Below are positions 20,030-30,949 of a stretch of DNA of 64,000 bases, piece by piece; the stretch's first letter is position 1, and every line of letters begins with the position of its first letter. Origin of the DNA: Macrosoma leucophasiata. Its lineage: Eukaryota > Arthropoda > Insecta > Lepidoptera > Hedylidae. The notes beneath the pieces were generated by a model. The model saw only the letters and a program-made list of their open reading frames with translations. It made no database searches and was not told the DNA's origin. The stretch is taken from assembly GCA_036365455.1 (NCBI GenBank), contig JAWQUS010000011.1, positions 5,228,001 to 5,292,000 on the forward strand. Direction: 5' to 3'. A program made the translations under genes and the position numbers.

Positions 20030-20412
20030 AACATTGAATGACATGACAAGAATGTAAATCGATAATGACCTGACATAATAATATTGTAATATTGTATTTG
20101 TTTTATTTATGATAAATTTAATAATTTTAAATTTGTTTGACATTACATACTATTACTCAATTTGACCTAATTTAAGAGTTTTTATCGCATTGACGCTTTA
20201 TTAAATATTTAATACCTACTTGACATCACCACTTAATTAAATTAATCATCAATTTTTAATTATAAATTCTTTGAGATAAATTTATTGTTACATTTTCACT
20301 TGATATTTTCATGCCTAATGGTTGAATCTGGATGGCTACTTATCTTTATTTTATAAGATCTTCATTAATTGTACCCATTTTCGCAAATAAATGAATTGAA
20401 TTGAATTGAAAG
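20030..20412 (+). mobile_element. 3' UTR and (GAATT)n tail of the LINE relic
   Basis: AT-rich non-coding sequence ending in GCAAATAAATGAATTGAATT repeats, a short-repeat LINE terminus. Confidence 0.5.
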
Positions 20413-20429
20413 AGGTAAAGTTTGTCACT

Positions 20430-20576
20430 GTGATTACGTATTTGTTTGTTTGTTTGAATGTGTTTGTTCGGAACTACTGAACCCATCATGAAATTCTTTC
20501 ACAATCGGAATTCACAATTGTGATATTAGTAATGTAGGTAATATTGCACCCGTGCGAAGTCGGGGCGGGCCGCTAG
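20430..20576 (+). mobile_element. Helitron 3' part, GC-rich hairpin type
   Basis: Ends GCGAAGTCGGGGCGGGCCG-CTAG with flanking T. Same terminus as 1-164. Confidence 0.75.
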
Positions 20577-20589
20577 TCATGTTAGTGCT

Positions 20590-20841
20590 GGTGGTAGAGC
20601 TCCAGTGCCGGAGCTAGCGGGCGTGGGGACCACCGCATTACCTAATATACTTGCCGCTAAATGGTAGTGTTCAGCACTATCGTGTTCCGGTCAGGTGGTA
20701 ATGTACGGCCCTGTAATTTCCGGCACTGAGGCATAACACCTTAGGCCTCAAGAGTGGCAACGCATCTGCATTTTGACCTCTGGTCATTGTGTGGGTGGCA
20801 AGCATGCACGCGGTTCACATGAATGGTTACATAAAAAAAAA
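20590..20841 (+). mobile_element. SINE-A with inverted 3' tail
   Basis: The plus-sense body runs to GACCTCTGGTCATTGTGTGG, then switches to the opposite orientation (GGCAAGCATGCACGCGGTTC) and still ends TTACATAAAAAAAAA. This is an internal inversion. Confidence 0.75.
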
Positions 20842-21097
20842 CAGTATTAAAATTCTTCCTCAATTCAGCATCACAAACTTCGTCATTGTGTGTGGAAATA
20901 TCTACACGTTTTTTAACAAAAATTGTATGCATGGACTTTTGTATAACAACGTGAGATCGTTATTTGGGCTGTCAGTCGCGGGATGAATGGGACTATGATA
21001 GAATGCTTTCACACAAAGCGACCAGAATACTTTGTAAGCGTGATAAAGGTATTTCATATTATATACTTTATATTTAGCTGGGTGGGTTGCATTGAAA

Positions 21098-21389
21098 CAT
21101 AGAGCAACACGGGCCACCGGCCGCGGCGGACCGGAGGGGAGTAGCCATAGCGTTTATTACCGATGCAAACAGTCTGTCATTTTTTGCAGGGGAAAATGCG
21201 TGCGACACACACGCACCCTACAAAAATCGTCTATTACTACGAAACTCACACCTTGACTTTAACAAAATACAGAAACAATTTCACGCACACATTTAAACAT
21301 CTAAGCGACAGGTATAGGCCCATTTGGGCTTGTAATTTGACAGAGGGGAAAGCCTGCATATGGCTACTTTCCTCCGGTATTGCTCTATG
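21098..21389. mobile_element. hAT-M1 MITE, copy 1
   Basis: Family description: ~290-310 bp, terminal CATAGAGCAACAC with the inverted GTGTTGCTCTATG. A GC-rich subterminal block (GGCCGCGGCGGACCGGAG) is repeated inverted near the other end, and the interior contains AATTTCACGCACACATTTAA. Flanks are 8-bp duplications, here CATTGAAA (21090-21097) and CATTGCAA (21390-21397), one mismatch. 8-bp TSDs indicate the hAT superfamily. No transposase coding. Confidence 0.9.
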
Positions 21390-21474
21390 CATTGCAATAT
21401 ATAAAAAGACTGCCAAGTGCGAGTCGAAGTCACGCACGTAGGGTTACCATTATCTCTATAAACTGGAAAAAAAT

Positions 21475-21527
21475 TGGTAGCATGCGGTTCATATGGATGT
21501 TAAGTGATACTGCAGCCCATAGAGGCT
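21475..21527 (-). mobile_element. SINE-A fragment
   Basis: GGTAGCATGCGGTTCATATG through CTGCAGCCCATAGA. Only the 3'-proximal 50 bp remain. Confidence 0.6.
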
Positions 21528-21569
21528 AGAATCCCACTGCAGAATCATTTCGTTCATCCAGATATAAAA

Positions 21570-21708
21570 GGTTTAAAAGGTAAGAAAATATGAAGAAATT
21601 GAAGGGAAATAGTAAGAACCATAATTTTATTTCAAATAGTCCGTATCTATCAAACCTTTGACACATTATTTCATTGTGAGGCAATACGAAGTTTGCCGGG
21701 TCAGCTAG
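21570..21708 (+). mobile_element. Helitron 3' part (GTCAGCTAG type)
   Basis: AAGAAAATATGAAGAAATTG ... GAGGCAATACGAAGTTTGCC ... GGGTCAGCTAG with flanking T. The 5' part of the same family is at 58888-59127. Confidence 0.75.
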
Positions 21709-21918
21709 TTTCTGATAAAAACTTGATTTGCAAGCAGTCGTGCTGACACCGGTGATGCTCAATTACATAACAAAACTATTAGACACCATTCTATTGTTGT
21801 TCGTCATTAGCATCATTGGCTTCCATGATTAGGCCTTGACATGATACTTATTTAATTACGATGCTTTAACTTGCATTCACGGAACTGTTTTTTTTAGAAA
21901 TAAATTAAATTAAATACC

Positions 21919-22132
21919 TTTTTTTATGTAATGTAAGTGGTAAACAAGCATGCAGTTCACATTGATGTTAAGTGATGACTGCAGCCTATATACACCCACA
22001 CAAAGACCAAGGTCGCAAGGCATATGCGTTACCACTCCTGAGGCCTAAGCTGTTATATCTCTGTTCCGAAAATTCGAGGGCCGTACATTACCACCTGACC
22101 GGAACACGATAGTGCTGAACACTACCATTTAG
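21919..22132 (-). mobile_element. SINE-A, 5'-truncated
   Basis: Homology ends at CACTACCATTTAGC. The GC-rich 5' ~80 bp is missing. Confidence 0.8.
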
Positions 22133-22187
22133 CTATTCCTCTGTAGATAAACTATTTTTCTGTATATAAACCCGAGCGATGATTTGT

Positions 22188-22652
22188 TGGCAAACAAGCA
22201 TGGTGTCTACAATGTTAAGGATGTTAAATTATGACTACAGCCTTTAAACATCTAAACAAATTCCAAAGGTCAAAAAGGATATGTGTTTTACCACCCTTTA
22301 GACGTTTCTTATGACATGTCTCTGTGATAGCTATTATGGAGCTATACATTACCATCTAACCCAGAGGTTCCCAAACTATTTTTCTTGTAGACCCCTTTCA
22401 ATTTTTTTCTGGTTTCGGTGGACCCCCTTGCTAACATTTATATCACTTGCCCATATATCCCATTTTTATTTACGCATATACGTAGACCCCATAGAGTCTC
22501 CCATAGACCCCAGGGGGTCTATATGGACCACTTTTGGGAATCACTGATCTAACCGGAACACAATAGTGATGAACACTGTGTGTGTGATGACTAACATTTG
22601 GCGGCAGATACAATAGGTTATGCGGTGGTACATTGGAACTCTACCAACAGTG
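22188..22652 (-). mobile_element. SINE-A subfamily B interrupted by hAT-M2
   Basis: Diverged copy with the B-type GGCGGCAGATA in place of GGCAAGTATA. Split by hAT-M2 at 22362-22546 within ACCATCTAACC|GGAACAC. Joining the two sides across the 8-bp TSD restores normal element order. Confidence 0.8.
22362..22546. mobile_element. hAT-M2 MITE inserted in SINE-A
   Basis: Left end CAGAGGTTCCCAAACTA, right end TTTTGGGAATCACTG. Perfect 8-bp TSD ATCTAACC at 22354-22361 and 22547-22554. CAGNGGTTCCCAA-like termini with 8-bp TSDs are classic hAT. 185 bp, non-coding. Confidence 0.92.
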
Positions 22653-22697
22653 AAACGTTATCCTTATTTTGTAAATTCTATTAGCTTACATTTTTCT

Positions 22698-22991
22698 TCC
22701 TTCCAAATCAATAAAATTGGAGTGTCTGTTTGCAATATTAAAATAACCGCTTTTTATACCAAAACAACATTTTTTACAATTTTATTCTGTCTGTCTGTCT
22801 GTCTGTCTATGTGTTTGTTCCGGTTAATCTTGGGAACGGCTGGACCGATTTTGACGAGACTTTCAGTCCTAGATAGCTGATGTAATAAGGAGTAACTTAG
22901 GCTACTTTTATACAAGCTGCGCCCTCGATTTCGTCCGTGTAGATACTGAACAATCATAAATTCTCACGCGGACGGTCGCGGACACAGCTAG
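22698..22991 (+). mobile_element. Helitron, Hel-1 type, head-to-tail with the next Helitron
   Basis: Runs from AAATAAAATTGGAG-like sequence through (CTGT)n at 22788-22809 to GCGGACACAGCTAG. The following bases TCTATAATAT are the 5' terminus of the second Helitron. Confidence 0.8.
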
Positions 22992-23179
22992 TCTATAATA
23001 TAAAAATAAGTCGGGTTTTCCTTCCTGACGCTATAACTCCAGAACGCACGAACCGATTTCCACGGTTTTACATTCGTTGGAAAGGTCTCGGGCTCCGTGA
23101 GGTTTATAGTAAATAAAATTCAGAAAAAAAATATTTATAAAACGACACCCACGCGGGCGAAGCCGTGGGCAACAGCTAG
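22992..23179 (+). mobile_element. Helitron, GGCAACAGCTAG type
   Basis: 5' TCTATAATATAAAAATAAGT, CGAACCGATTTCCACGG in the middle, 3' GCGAAGCCGTGGGCAACAGC then CTAG and flanking T. 188 bp. A relative with the same 3' end is at 32908-33096. Confidence 0.8.
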
Positions 23180-23383
23180 TATCTGTATAAAAATATTGAA
23201 TACGTTAAAAATGTATAAATCGGATGTTAGAATTGCAAAACTTGACAAGCAAAGAAGTATTGCATAACATCATTATGTAGTATCTATACGTGCCGACTCT
23301 ATTTAGAACATTTTCGCTTTCTTTGAAAGCTTGTTTCACAGTGATAAGCGAAAACTATATTCCCATATTATTACGATATTAAC

Positions 23384-24049
23384 CACGGAATAGATAAATA
23401 AAGATGGAATGGTAATGTGGGCGTGGCAAGCGCACGACAACTATGCGTGAACACACACAGTTCGGCAGAACCATTCGTTCGCCGCTCATAGTGTCGTGTA
23501 GACTGCTTCGAACGATGCATCTCTTGGTAAAATACCATGTAGTGCCAATTTTAACATGCAATATGAAATGTAAGACCTCAAGTATAAAGCGAGGAGGTAT
23601 ATCTTTTGATCGGTAAGTCACAAATAACATTTATTGTTATAATCCTGGTAAAAAGCATATAAATATACAAAGGAATATGAATATTCGAACTTAAACTGCA
23701 TTATTTAAACGTTACTGCTAGCGAATACATTGCTCGTTAAGCACTCGCTCAATTAACGCTATTACTGTCTCCGCTGGCAATGTACATCATGTAATGCGTT
23801 CGCTACACTTCAACTAGTTTATTGATGAGTATATTGTTGTGTGCGTGCGAGTGTTTATTGTCTACGGGCGTTACATCTTAGTATGCAAACTTACGCAAAC
23901 GAATAGCTGCCCTGAGATTAATGTGTGAGTGATTGTCGAGATGGTGTTACATTTGTGTAAGAAATTGCACGGTGGGAGAAAAGCGGCGACACTGGTTCTA
24001 ATACTAAATTGAAACAAAGGCCTTTCCATCCTTATTTATCTATTCCGTG
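23384..24049. mobile_element. hAT-M3, 666-bp non-autonomous hAT element
   Basis: Inverted ends CACGGAATAGATAAATAA followed by (A/G)GATGGAA, matching over 29 bp with two mismatches. Flanked by a perfect 8-bp TSD ATATTAAC (23376-23383 and 24050-24057). The interior is unlike any other family here and is richer in CpG. The only ORF (83 codons, minus) has no transposase motif. Single copy in the window, and the near-identical TIRs suggest recent insertion. Confidence 0.9.
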
Positions 24050-24059
24050 ATATTAACTG

Positions 24060-24335
24060 TTGATTTGATAAAGTAATACAAAGTCGAGATATCAAAAAAG
24101 TTTTCTTTTTCGCAAATTTTTACATGTTTAATTTAAACGCCGAGTAGGTACCTATCTACTGATTTTTTAGACTGTCATCACTCTCTCCATACAAAAGAAA
24201 GAAAATTTATTTTAGCAGGAGAAAGCAGCAGATAAAATACATAAAATAGAGGTCAATAATCCAGATAGTAATAAGTGTTTCTGTGGTATAGCTTCGTAAT
24301 TACTAGGTATCATAGAGGCAAATTCTAAATTTCCT
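24060..24335. other. Unassigned sequence
   Basis: Nothing recognised. Confidence 0.4.
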
Positions 24336-24337
24336 AT

Positions 24338-24477
24338 CTTAGGAATCGGCGTGCATGTATGAAGAAAATAATGAAGGTAGATGAGGCACGCGAGGTTTGT
24401 CAGCACCGGGATATCTGGCGCTCTACACTTTCTGCCTACCCCCTTAGGGACCTGGCGTGAAGATACATACATAGGTA
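24338..24477 (+). mobile_element. LINE-X 3' end
   Basis: Encodes NRRACMKKIMKVDEAREVCQ and ends ACCTGGCGTGAAGATACATA. 5'-truncated at the NVKSLRNRR-equivalent position. Confidence 0.8.
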
Positions 24478-24504
24478 TAAAGAGGCAAAATAACTTAAGT
24501 AGGT

Positions 24505-24836
24505 AGGTATCTGGGTAACGCATCATCATTCAGACCTCTGGTTTATGTGTATGTGGTTTTTTTATGTAATGGAAGTGACAAACAAGCATGCAGTTCACAT
24601 TGATGTTAAGTGAAAACTGCAGCCTATAGACACCCACACAAAGACCAAGGCTAAACCACTCCTGAGGCCTAAGGTGTTATGCCTCTGTGCTGGAAATTAC
24701 AGGGCCGTATATTACCACCTGACCGGAACACGATAGTGAGTGCTGAACACTACCATTTAGCGGCAAGTATGTATACCTATTAGGTAATGCGGTGGTACCT
24801 ACGCCCGAGCTCTGTCACTGGAGCTCTATCACCAGT
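24505..24836 (-). mobile_element. SINE-A, with a small opposing fragment at its poly(A) end
   Basis: 24557-24836 is a near-full minus copy with a deletion after GACCAAGGC. 24505-24552 (GTAACGCATCATCATTCAGA, CCTCTGGTTTATGTGTA) is a plus-sense SINE-A piece, so the two meet head-to-head. Confidence 0.8.
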
Positions 24837-24839
24837 GAC

Positions 24840-25370
24840 CACCAGGTAGGTACTTGCATTAAGCATGAATGTCGTCATTAATATTAAAATACATTTTCAA
24901 ACTAAGATTTTAACAATCCTTTTAAGTACAGCAAACAATTTCAAACGAGAAACGAATTAAATACCAACCTTTTAATAGGTAATTACGCAAAACCATAATT
25001 TAACAAATTCATCAGCATCTCTAATGCTGGAGCCATAGCTAAAAAAATACTACGTAGTATAAACAGCTGGCCAACAGTTGTAACAGGTTTCACCAATACC
25101 AAAACCGGTTTTTTCGCCGCTATGCGTTCCTAAACCTTACACACCTACGTGTTCTGGGTCACCAGTAAATATAGGGATTACCATTGGTATTCGATAGCGA
25201 AAGGCCTTAGAAAAATAAGTTGAGGATACAGAGATATTCCTTGCAAATCCTCTAATTCACAGATTCGTATTTCTTCGTGATCTACACTAATAGAATTGGG
25301 TTGTATGTTTTTCCTTAAAAGTATTTATTAACGACTACCTACAAAGTAGAACCCGTACATTATATACCTT
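24840..25370. other. Unassigned sequence
   Basis: Nothing recognised. Confidence 0.4.
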
Positions 25371-25372
25371 TA

Positions 25373-25500
25373 TTATAAATGCGATAATGTGTGTGTTTGT
25401 TCTGTCTGTATGTTCCGCTTGCACGTCAAAACGGCTAAACCGATTTTAATGAGTTTTTTCAGGGATAGACTAGACTTTGAGACATGCCATGGGACCATTT
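25373..25500 (+). mobile_element. Helitron 5' part, truncated
   Basis: TATAAATGCGATAATGTGTG ... CAAAACGGCTAAACCGATTT is the opening of the TATAAATGCG-type Helitrons (compare 32908). The 3' end is missing, and a SINE-A begins directly after. Confidence 0.65.
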
Positions 25501-25510
25501 AGCATAGGCC

Positions 25511-25741
25511 TTGATGACTGCAGCCTATAGACACCCACACAAAGACCAAGATCAAAATGCAGATGCGTTACCACTCCTGAGGCCTAAGATGTTATGTCTC
25601 TGTGTCGGAAATTTCAGGGCCGTACATTACCACCCGACCGGAACACGATAGTGCTGAACACCACCATTTAGCGGCAAGTATAAAAGGTAATGCGGTGGTG
25701 CCTACGCCCGCGAGCTACGTCACTGGAGCTCTACCACCAGT
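25511..25741 (-). mobile_element. SINE-A lacking its poly(A) end
   Basis: Starts at TGATGACTGCAGCCTATAGA and keeps the full 5' half. The missing 3' end coincides with the Helitron truncation. Confidence 0.85.
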
Positions 25742-25749
25742 AAAAATTC

Positions 25750-26395
25750 ACTTTTCGATTGGAAGATGTTATGCAGAAATGTTTCAATTCACAAAATATC
25801 TTTTGTTGGTTAAGCATTATACACCTTCGAATACACCACATTAGAATAAATAAACTACCTATGTACTTTGCTATAGAATATAATGTTAAAATCTGAGGTG
25901 TCATGCTCAAGTTTATTGATCAGAACAACAAAAAACGTCAACAAATGATTGATGACTAATCACCAGTTAACATTTTTCTGTTAATCACGTTTAATTATTA
26001 ATCACATAAAGCAAACACGCAACAGGAAAAACTCGAAGTCACGTCATTCTGCATTGAGAACCACTAGTAATACCCCCTCTAGACGATCCATAGGTCGGTG
26101 TCAACATTCATTACGCAACGAGACCTCGAGCTCTCCATTGATGACCCGTAGACTCTATCGCCGACACATAAGATCTACTTCTGCTTGCCCACTTAAGTAA
26201 GTCAGTAGGCGCTAATAAAGTTACGAAATACTGGCTTTGGTATGGGAACTGATTTTAAGAAAGGCATGTTTTATATTCGCAAATGCTTAGCGTCGAGGAA
26301 ACATTTTTCATTTTTACGACTAAGTTTTTCCTTTTTTTTTTCTCAGTTGTGTTTTGTTTTTTTTTTGTATTATATAAGGCTCATGCTGGCCTTGA
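25750..26395. other. Unassigned sequence
   Basis: T-rich near 26330-26365. Nothing else recognised. Confidence 0.4.
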
Positions 26396-26400
26396 GAACG

Positions 26401-26683
26401 TTTTTTTTTATGTAATGGAAGTGGTAAACAGTCATGCAGTTCACATTGATGTTAAGTGATTACTGCAGCCTATAGACATCCACACAAAGACCAAGGTCAA
26501 AATGCAGATGCGTTACCACTCCTGAGGCCTAAGGTGTTATGCCTCTGTGCCGGAAATTACAGCGCCGTACATTACCACCTGACCGGTACACGATAGTGCT
26601 GAAAACTACCATTTAGCGGCAAGTATATTAGGTAATGCGGTGGTGCCTACTCCCGCGAACTCCGTCACTGGAGCTCTACCACC
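26401..26683 (-). mobile_element. SINE-A, near full length
   Basis: Complete order of blocks; 5' end at CTACCACC. Confidence 0.9.
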
Positions 26684-26726
26684 GATGTGAATACTTTATC
26701 ATCACTTCATTACTGTCATATACATA

Positions 26727-26945
26727 CCTATTATAAAGTAAAGTCCCCCCCCCTTTTTTTCTCTGTCTGTCTGTATGCGCTAATCTCGGATAGTGGTGAA
26801 CGGATTTTGTTCCTGTTTGAAATGTTGGAAAGAGGGTTTCCTGGGGAAGGTTTATATTTATAATTTATCAATACCGTACTTACATTTACCGAGATGTCAC
26901 GGTTTTTATAAATGCTACCCGCGGGAATCCAAGGCGGGTCGCTAG
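26727..26945 (+). mobile_element. Helitron, TATAAA-type
   Basis: Starts near TTATAAAGTAAAGTCCCCCC, includes GGTGAACGGATTTTGTTCC and GAGGGTTTCCTGGGGAAGGT, and ends AGGCGGGTCGCTAG with flanking T. Confidence 0.7.
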
Positions 26946-26963
26946 TTAAAAATAAAAGAAAAG

Positions 26964-27088
26964 CCTTACTCCACCAATCCGCATTTTAGCAGCGTGGTGG
27001 AGTAAGCTCCAGGCCTTCCCCCAAAAAGGGGAGAGACTCGAGCCCAGCAGTGGGACCTATAATAGGTTGCCATTATTATTATTATTAT
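26964..27088 (+). mobile_element. SINE-5S 3' part
   Basis: TCCACCAATCCGCATT to GGGTTGCCATT-like and (ATT)n. 5'-truncated; the 5S-like head is absent. Confidence 0.8.
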
Positions 27089-27142
27089 GTAAGATACGTT
27101 CATCAGGCAATTTACCTATAACTTATTACAAGCTAAGTAACC

Positions 27143-27264
27143 CAGTGACCACACATAACAGAGTTTTAAGACCTTGATACTCGTACTTTAAACCCTTTGA
27201 CCACACATAACAGAGTTTTAGGACCTTGATACTTTAAACCCTTTGTTATTTTGTGTGGTCACTG
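27143..27264. mobile_element. CAGTG-type MITE with internal tandem duplication
   Basis: Left CAGTGACCACACATAACA, right TGTTATTTTGTGTGGTCACTG-like inverted end. A ~50-bp segment (ACCACACATAACAGAGTTTT, AGACCTTGATACT) is repeated twice inside. hAT-like termini, but no matching 8-bp TSD found. Confidence 0.7.
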
Positions 27265-27265
27265 C

Positions 27266-27880
27266 TTATTTAATAGATACAGATACATTTTTCCTTACAT
27301 TAAGTTAGGTATCAACTTAGATTCACATTAAGTTTCTTATACCTATATAAGTCTGTTTTACTACATGAAAGAAATAAACCTTGTGTTGCCGAAAAGAAGT
27401 TTTATTGTTAGTTTTTTTTATACAGACACTATTTTATCTAGGTAATATAAAACAATATGAACTCAAACCTGAAAAGAAGAAACGACAATGAAAGTTTATT
27501 CTTTCACTATTAAAACATAAAATAATATAATATTAAAATTTTCATTGATTATGCAATTGTCAATCAACTCGTATTTGAATCTGTCTCTGACATTCTGAAT
27601 TCGTTTCTTCTTTAAAATCAGACAATTAAAAAGTTAAAAACTATAACCAAACTTCATGGTAAATAAACACACAGAGTGCGAAGAAAGAAATAGTATTTCT
27701 TTACACCTATTTAACCTTAAAGTAGAGCTGCACTTTACACATAAAGATACCTACCTCACCTCAGAGACGTAGTCTCCGCTATAACTTTCTATTGATATAG
27801 GTACCTACCACTTTTAAAATAAAAAACCGACTACAAAGTGTTATGTAGATACTATACCTAAAGGATAAGAATTTATAAAA
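27266..27880. other. Unassigned sequence
   Basis: Nothing recognised. Confidence 0.4.
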
Positions 27881-27883
27881 AGA

Positions 27884-28057
27884 TGTAACATACGGCCCTG
27901 TAATTTCTGGCACAGAGGCATAACACCTTAGGCCTCAGAACTGGTAACGCATCTGCATTTTGACCTCTGGTTATTGTGTAGATGTCTATAGGCTGCTGTT
28001 GTCACTTAACATCCACGTGAACTGCATGCTTGTTTTCCACCACCATCACATAAAAAA
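27884..28057 (+). mobile_element. SINE-A 3' half
   Basis: Begins ACATACGGCCCTGTAATTTC; ends CATCACATAAAAAA. 5'-truncated. Confidence 0.8.
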
Positions 28058-28059
28058 TC

Positions 28060-28470
28060 TACATACTAAAACAGAATGAAATAAATAGTTCTCCCATAGC
28101 ATTTAATAGTAGCAGTAGGTAACTAAACTTCTTCATAAACTGCATCAATGAGTCAATAGGTAGTTAACTGACTCTTGAATTGCTATAGGGCTCTAAACAT
28201 TTGACCTTCGCCATACCGCACAACATAGTCATGTTCTAGAGGCGTACAAAACGTGATTTTATAAAATATTCATACATAATCAACAAATACATGTTTCATA
28301 GTCATCAATTTATAAACTAGCGTAGGTATATCTTGGATTTGTATGCGGATATTATGAAGAAGCAAAAACACAACTAGGTAGGTATCTAAGTACCTACTTT
28401 AAATTCAATATAGGTATACGAACTTTTATCAAGCTTAGCTGTTTGTTTAATTTACAATGTTTTAGTATTT
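28060..28470. other. Unassigned sequence
   Basis: Nothing recognised. Confidence 0.4.
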
Positions 28471-28474
28471 ATAA

Positions 28475-28520
28475 TTGCTGGTAGTAGAGCTCCATGTGAT
28501 CAGTGACGGAGCTCTACCAC
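28475..28520. mobile_element. SINE-A 5' hairpin fragment
   Basis: GGTAGTAGAGCTCC, a short insert, then GTGACGGAGCTCTACCACC. Only the foldback remains, directly abutting the poly(A) of the next SINE-A. Confidence 0.65.
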
Positions 28521-28856
28521 CTTTTTTTTTTTTTTTTTTTTTTTAATGTAATTGAATTGGCTAACAAGCATGCAGTTCACATTGATGTGTGAAGTGATGA
28601 CTGCAGCCTATAGACACCCACACAAAGACCAAGGTCAAAATGCAAATGCGTTACCACTCCTGAGGCCTAAGGTGTTATGCCTCTGTGCCGGAAATTACAG
28701 GGCCGTACATTACCACCTGACCGGAACACGATAGTGCTGAACACTACCATTTAGCGGCAAGTAAATCAGGTAAAAACCTTACTATTAAACTTTTGTTAAA
28801 GTAATGCGGTGGTGTCTACGCCCGCGAGCTCCGTCACTGGAGCTCTATCACTGGTT
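28521..28856 (-). mobile_element. SINE-A with long poly(A) and 29-bp insertion
   Basis: Poly(A) of about 22, the longest in the window. About 29 extra bases (ACCTTACTATTAAACTTTTG core) interrupt the AAATTAGGTAATGCGG junction at ~28771-28800. Confidence 0.85.
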
Positions 28857-28859
28857 TCA

Positions 28860-29305
28860 TGTAGGTGTTTATAGTATTACTTACCATCAATGTAAACTGA
28901 AGGTATGCTTATTGTAATGTGTGGGTTGCCATTTCATAATTTTCCAATGATCATGTTTTAATACACAAAAAATAACTCGACCTTCCAAAGTCGATTAAAA
29001 AACAAATCGTTAATTTGAAACACCGAGGTCGTTCCAACTTTAAATTCGAGAATCGAAGTTTAAATTTGAAAAAGTTCCAACTGAATTGGACCGATCAGCG
29101 CAGCATTTTTTACTACTGGCAACCTACAAAATCGGGCTATATTAAACTTCATTCTAATTTGCATACACGCAACACTGTTTATATTGATGACATAATGCAA
29201 TACGAACACGAACTTCGAATTTGTATGGAACAAGAATTTAACACAATATAAACACAGATTTTTTGAATGCTTTTTAAGTTAGCAAACTGAATGTACTTTT
29301 ATAAT
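28860..29305. other. Unassigned sequence
   Basis: A 78-codon plus ORF (29015-29251) has no recognisable motif. Nothing else seen. Confidence 0.4.
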
Positions 29306-29530
29306 TTTTTGCAGTTAACATAGATGTTAAGTGATAACTGCAGCCTATAGAGACCTACTCAAAAACCAGATGCAATCAAAATGCAGATGCGTTACCCCTG
29401 AGACCTAAGTTGGTATGTCTCTTTGATAGTTAGGTATTACAGGGCCATAAATTACCATCAAAACGGAACACAATAGTGCTGAACACAGATGGCACATATT
29501 TGGCGGCAGATAGTTAGGTAATTCAGTTAT
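29306..29530 (-). mobile_element. SINE-A subfamily B, truncated
   Basis: Has the B features GAGACCTAAGTTGGTATGTC and GGCGGCAGATAG. The GC-rich 5' end is missing. Confidence 0.75.
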
Positions 29531-29545
29531 ATTTATAATTATCAA

Positions 29546-29890
29546 CTAGCTGTGCCCGCGACTTCGTCCACGTGAGAAAAAATATGATTGTTCAGTATCT
29601 ACCCGGACGAAGTCGTGGGCGCAGCTAGTATAAAAGTAGCCTAAGTTACTCCTTATCACACCAGCTATCTGCCAGTGAAAGTCCCGTCAAAATCGGAGAC
29701 ACTCAAATTCTATTCATTTGTATGTAGGTATGTATGTATGTATGGTTGTATGGAGATACAAGTAAGTTACGTTAAGCCTAAGTTACTCCTTATTACATCA
29801 GCTACCTACCTGTGGAAGTCCCGTCAAAGTCGGATACACTCCAATCTACTTATTTGTATGTAGGTATGTATGTATGTATGGATGTATGGA
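29546..29890 (-). mobile_element. Helitron, Hel-1 type, with internal deletion and tandem duplication
   Basis: CTAG terminus at 29546-29549 on the minus strand. A deletion joins CAAAATCGG to the 5' region. The segment CTCCTTATTACATCAGCTA ... TTTGTATGTAGGTATGTATG is then repeated, giving two (ATGT)n tracts at ~29721 and ~29862. Confidence 0.75.
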
Positions 29891-29959
29891 AATAAAAGTA
29901 GTTAATATTAAAACTTCCATACACCTATTTACTATGCTTTGGAATTTTAAGTAAAGTAG

Positions 29960-30056
29960 CTCGCTCCACCAATCCTCATTGGATTCCTCCCCCTGAACAA
30001 AAAAAAAGGAGAGAGACTCGTGTCCAACAGTGGGACGTATAATGGGTTGCCATTAT
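29960..30056 (+). mobile_element. SINE-5S 3' part, diverged
   Basis: CTCCACCAATCCTCATTGGA to TGGGACGTATAATGGGTTGC. 5'-truncated. Confidence 0.75.
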
Positions 30057-30239
30057 ACGTAAAGTAGAGATTCCTACGTACAATTAAGCACCATCAATAT
30101 CTTGGCACTTAATGAGCTTAGGGTTAACAACACATCCGAAAATAGAGCAATGCGTTCAAGTCATCACGGGTTAAACTAATGAAATAGGTGTATGATCAGT
30201 ATATTGCAAATAGTTATATTCTTGAAAAGACAGGGAAAT

Positions 30240-30506
30240 TTTTTTTTTTTTATGTTTTAAGAGTGGCAAACAAGCATAGATACTAGAGCTATAGACACCC
30301 ACACAACGACCAGAGGTAAAAATGCAGATGCGTTACCACTCCTGAGGCCTAAGGTGTTATGCCTCTGTGCCGGAAATTACAGGGCCGTACATTACCACCT
30401 GACCGGAACACGATAGTGCTGAACGCTACCATTTAGCGGCAAGTATATTAGGTAATGCGGTGGTGCCTACGCCCGCGTGCTCCGTCACTGGAGCTCTACC
30501 ACCAGT
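30240..30506 (-). mobile_element. SINE-A, near full length
   Basis: The 3' ~30 bp diverges (CATAGATACTAGAGCTATAG replaces the ATGCAGTTCAC segment). The rest is intact. Confidence 0.85.
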
Positions 30507-30509
30507 AAT

Positions 30510-30860
30510 AAAACAGCACCTTTACATTATCCCCTGCAGGATCAAACAGAGGAAAATGGACGCATTGGAGCATGAAATATGTGGAAGTGGTGAAGCTTAC
30601 ACAATGTACTATCAGGATACTGGCGGATCGGCCATGGGCAAATTATAAAAAAAAAAAAAAAAAAGTTACAAGTTACAGTGGTGATAAAAGTTTTAATTGA
30701 TTGATTTTGGACAAGCAGAGTTTCCTGATTGCACATATTATACGAGTATATTACCAGGCACCGCTACAGGCTAAGGTCAGGGCAAACTTATAAGACCCCG
30801 TTTTTGCGTCGCAAGTTAAAAATGGAACAAAATTAAGCAGTCCCTAAAATTCAAAGGGAC
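30510..30860. other. Unassigned sequence with an A-rich run
   Basis: A16-17 run near 30647-30664. Nothing else recognised. Confidence 0.4.
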
Positions 30861-30949
30861 TTCATGATACAGGCATCTAATCATCTGAGGCAAATGTCAG
30901 AGGTCCAGCAGGCATATTCTGTAACTCGGTGACAATCAATTTGAAAGGC

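Noticed and set aside
23379..23630. 83-codon ORF as a hAT transposase fragment
   Set aside because: It extends outside the element boundary and has no recognisable transposase motif.
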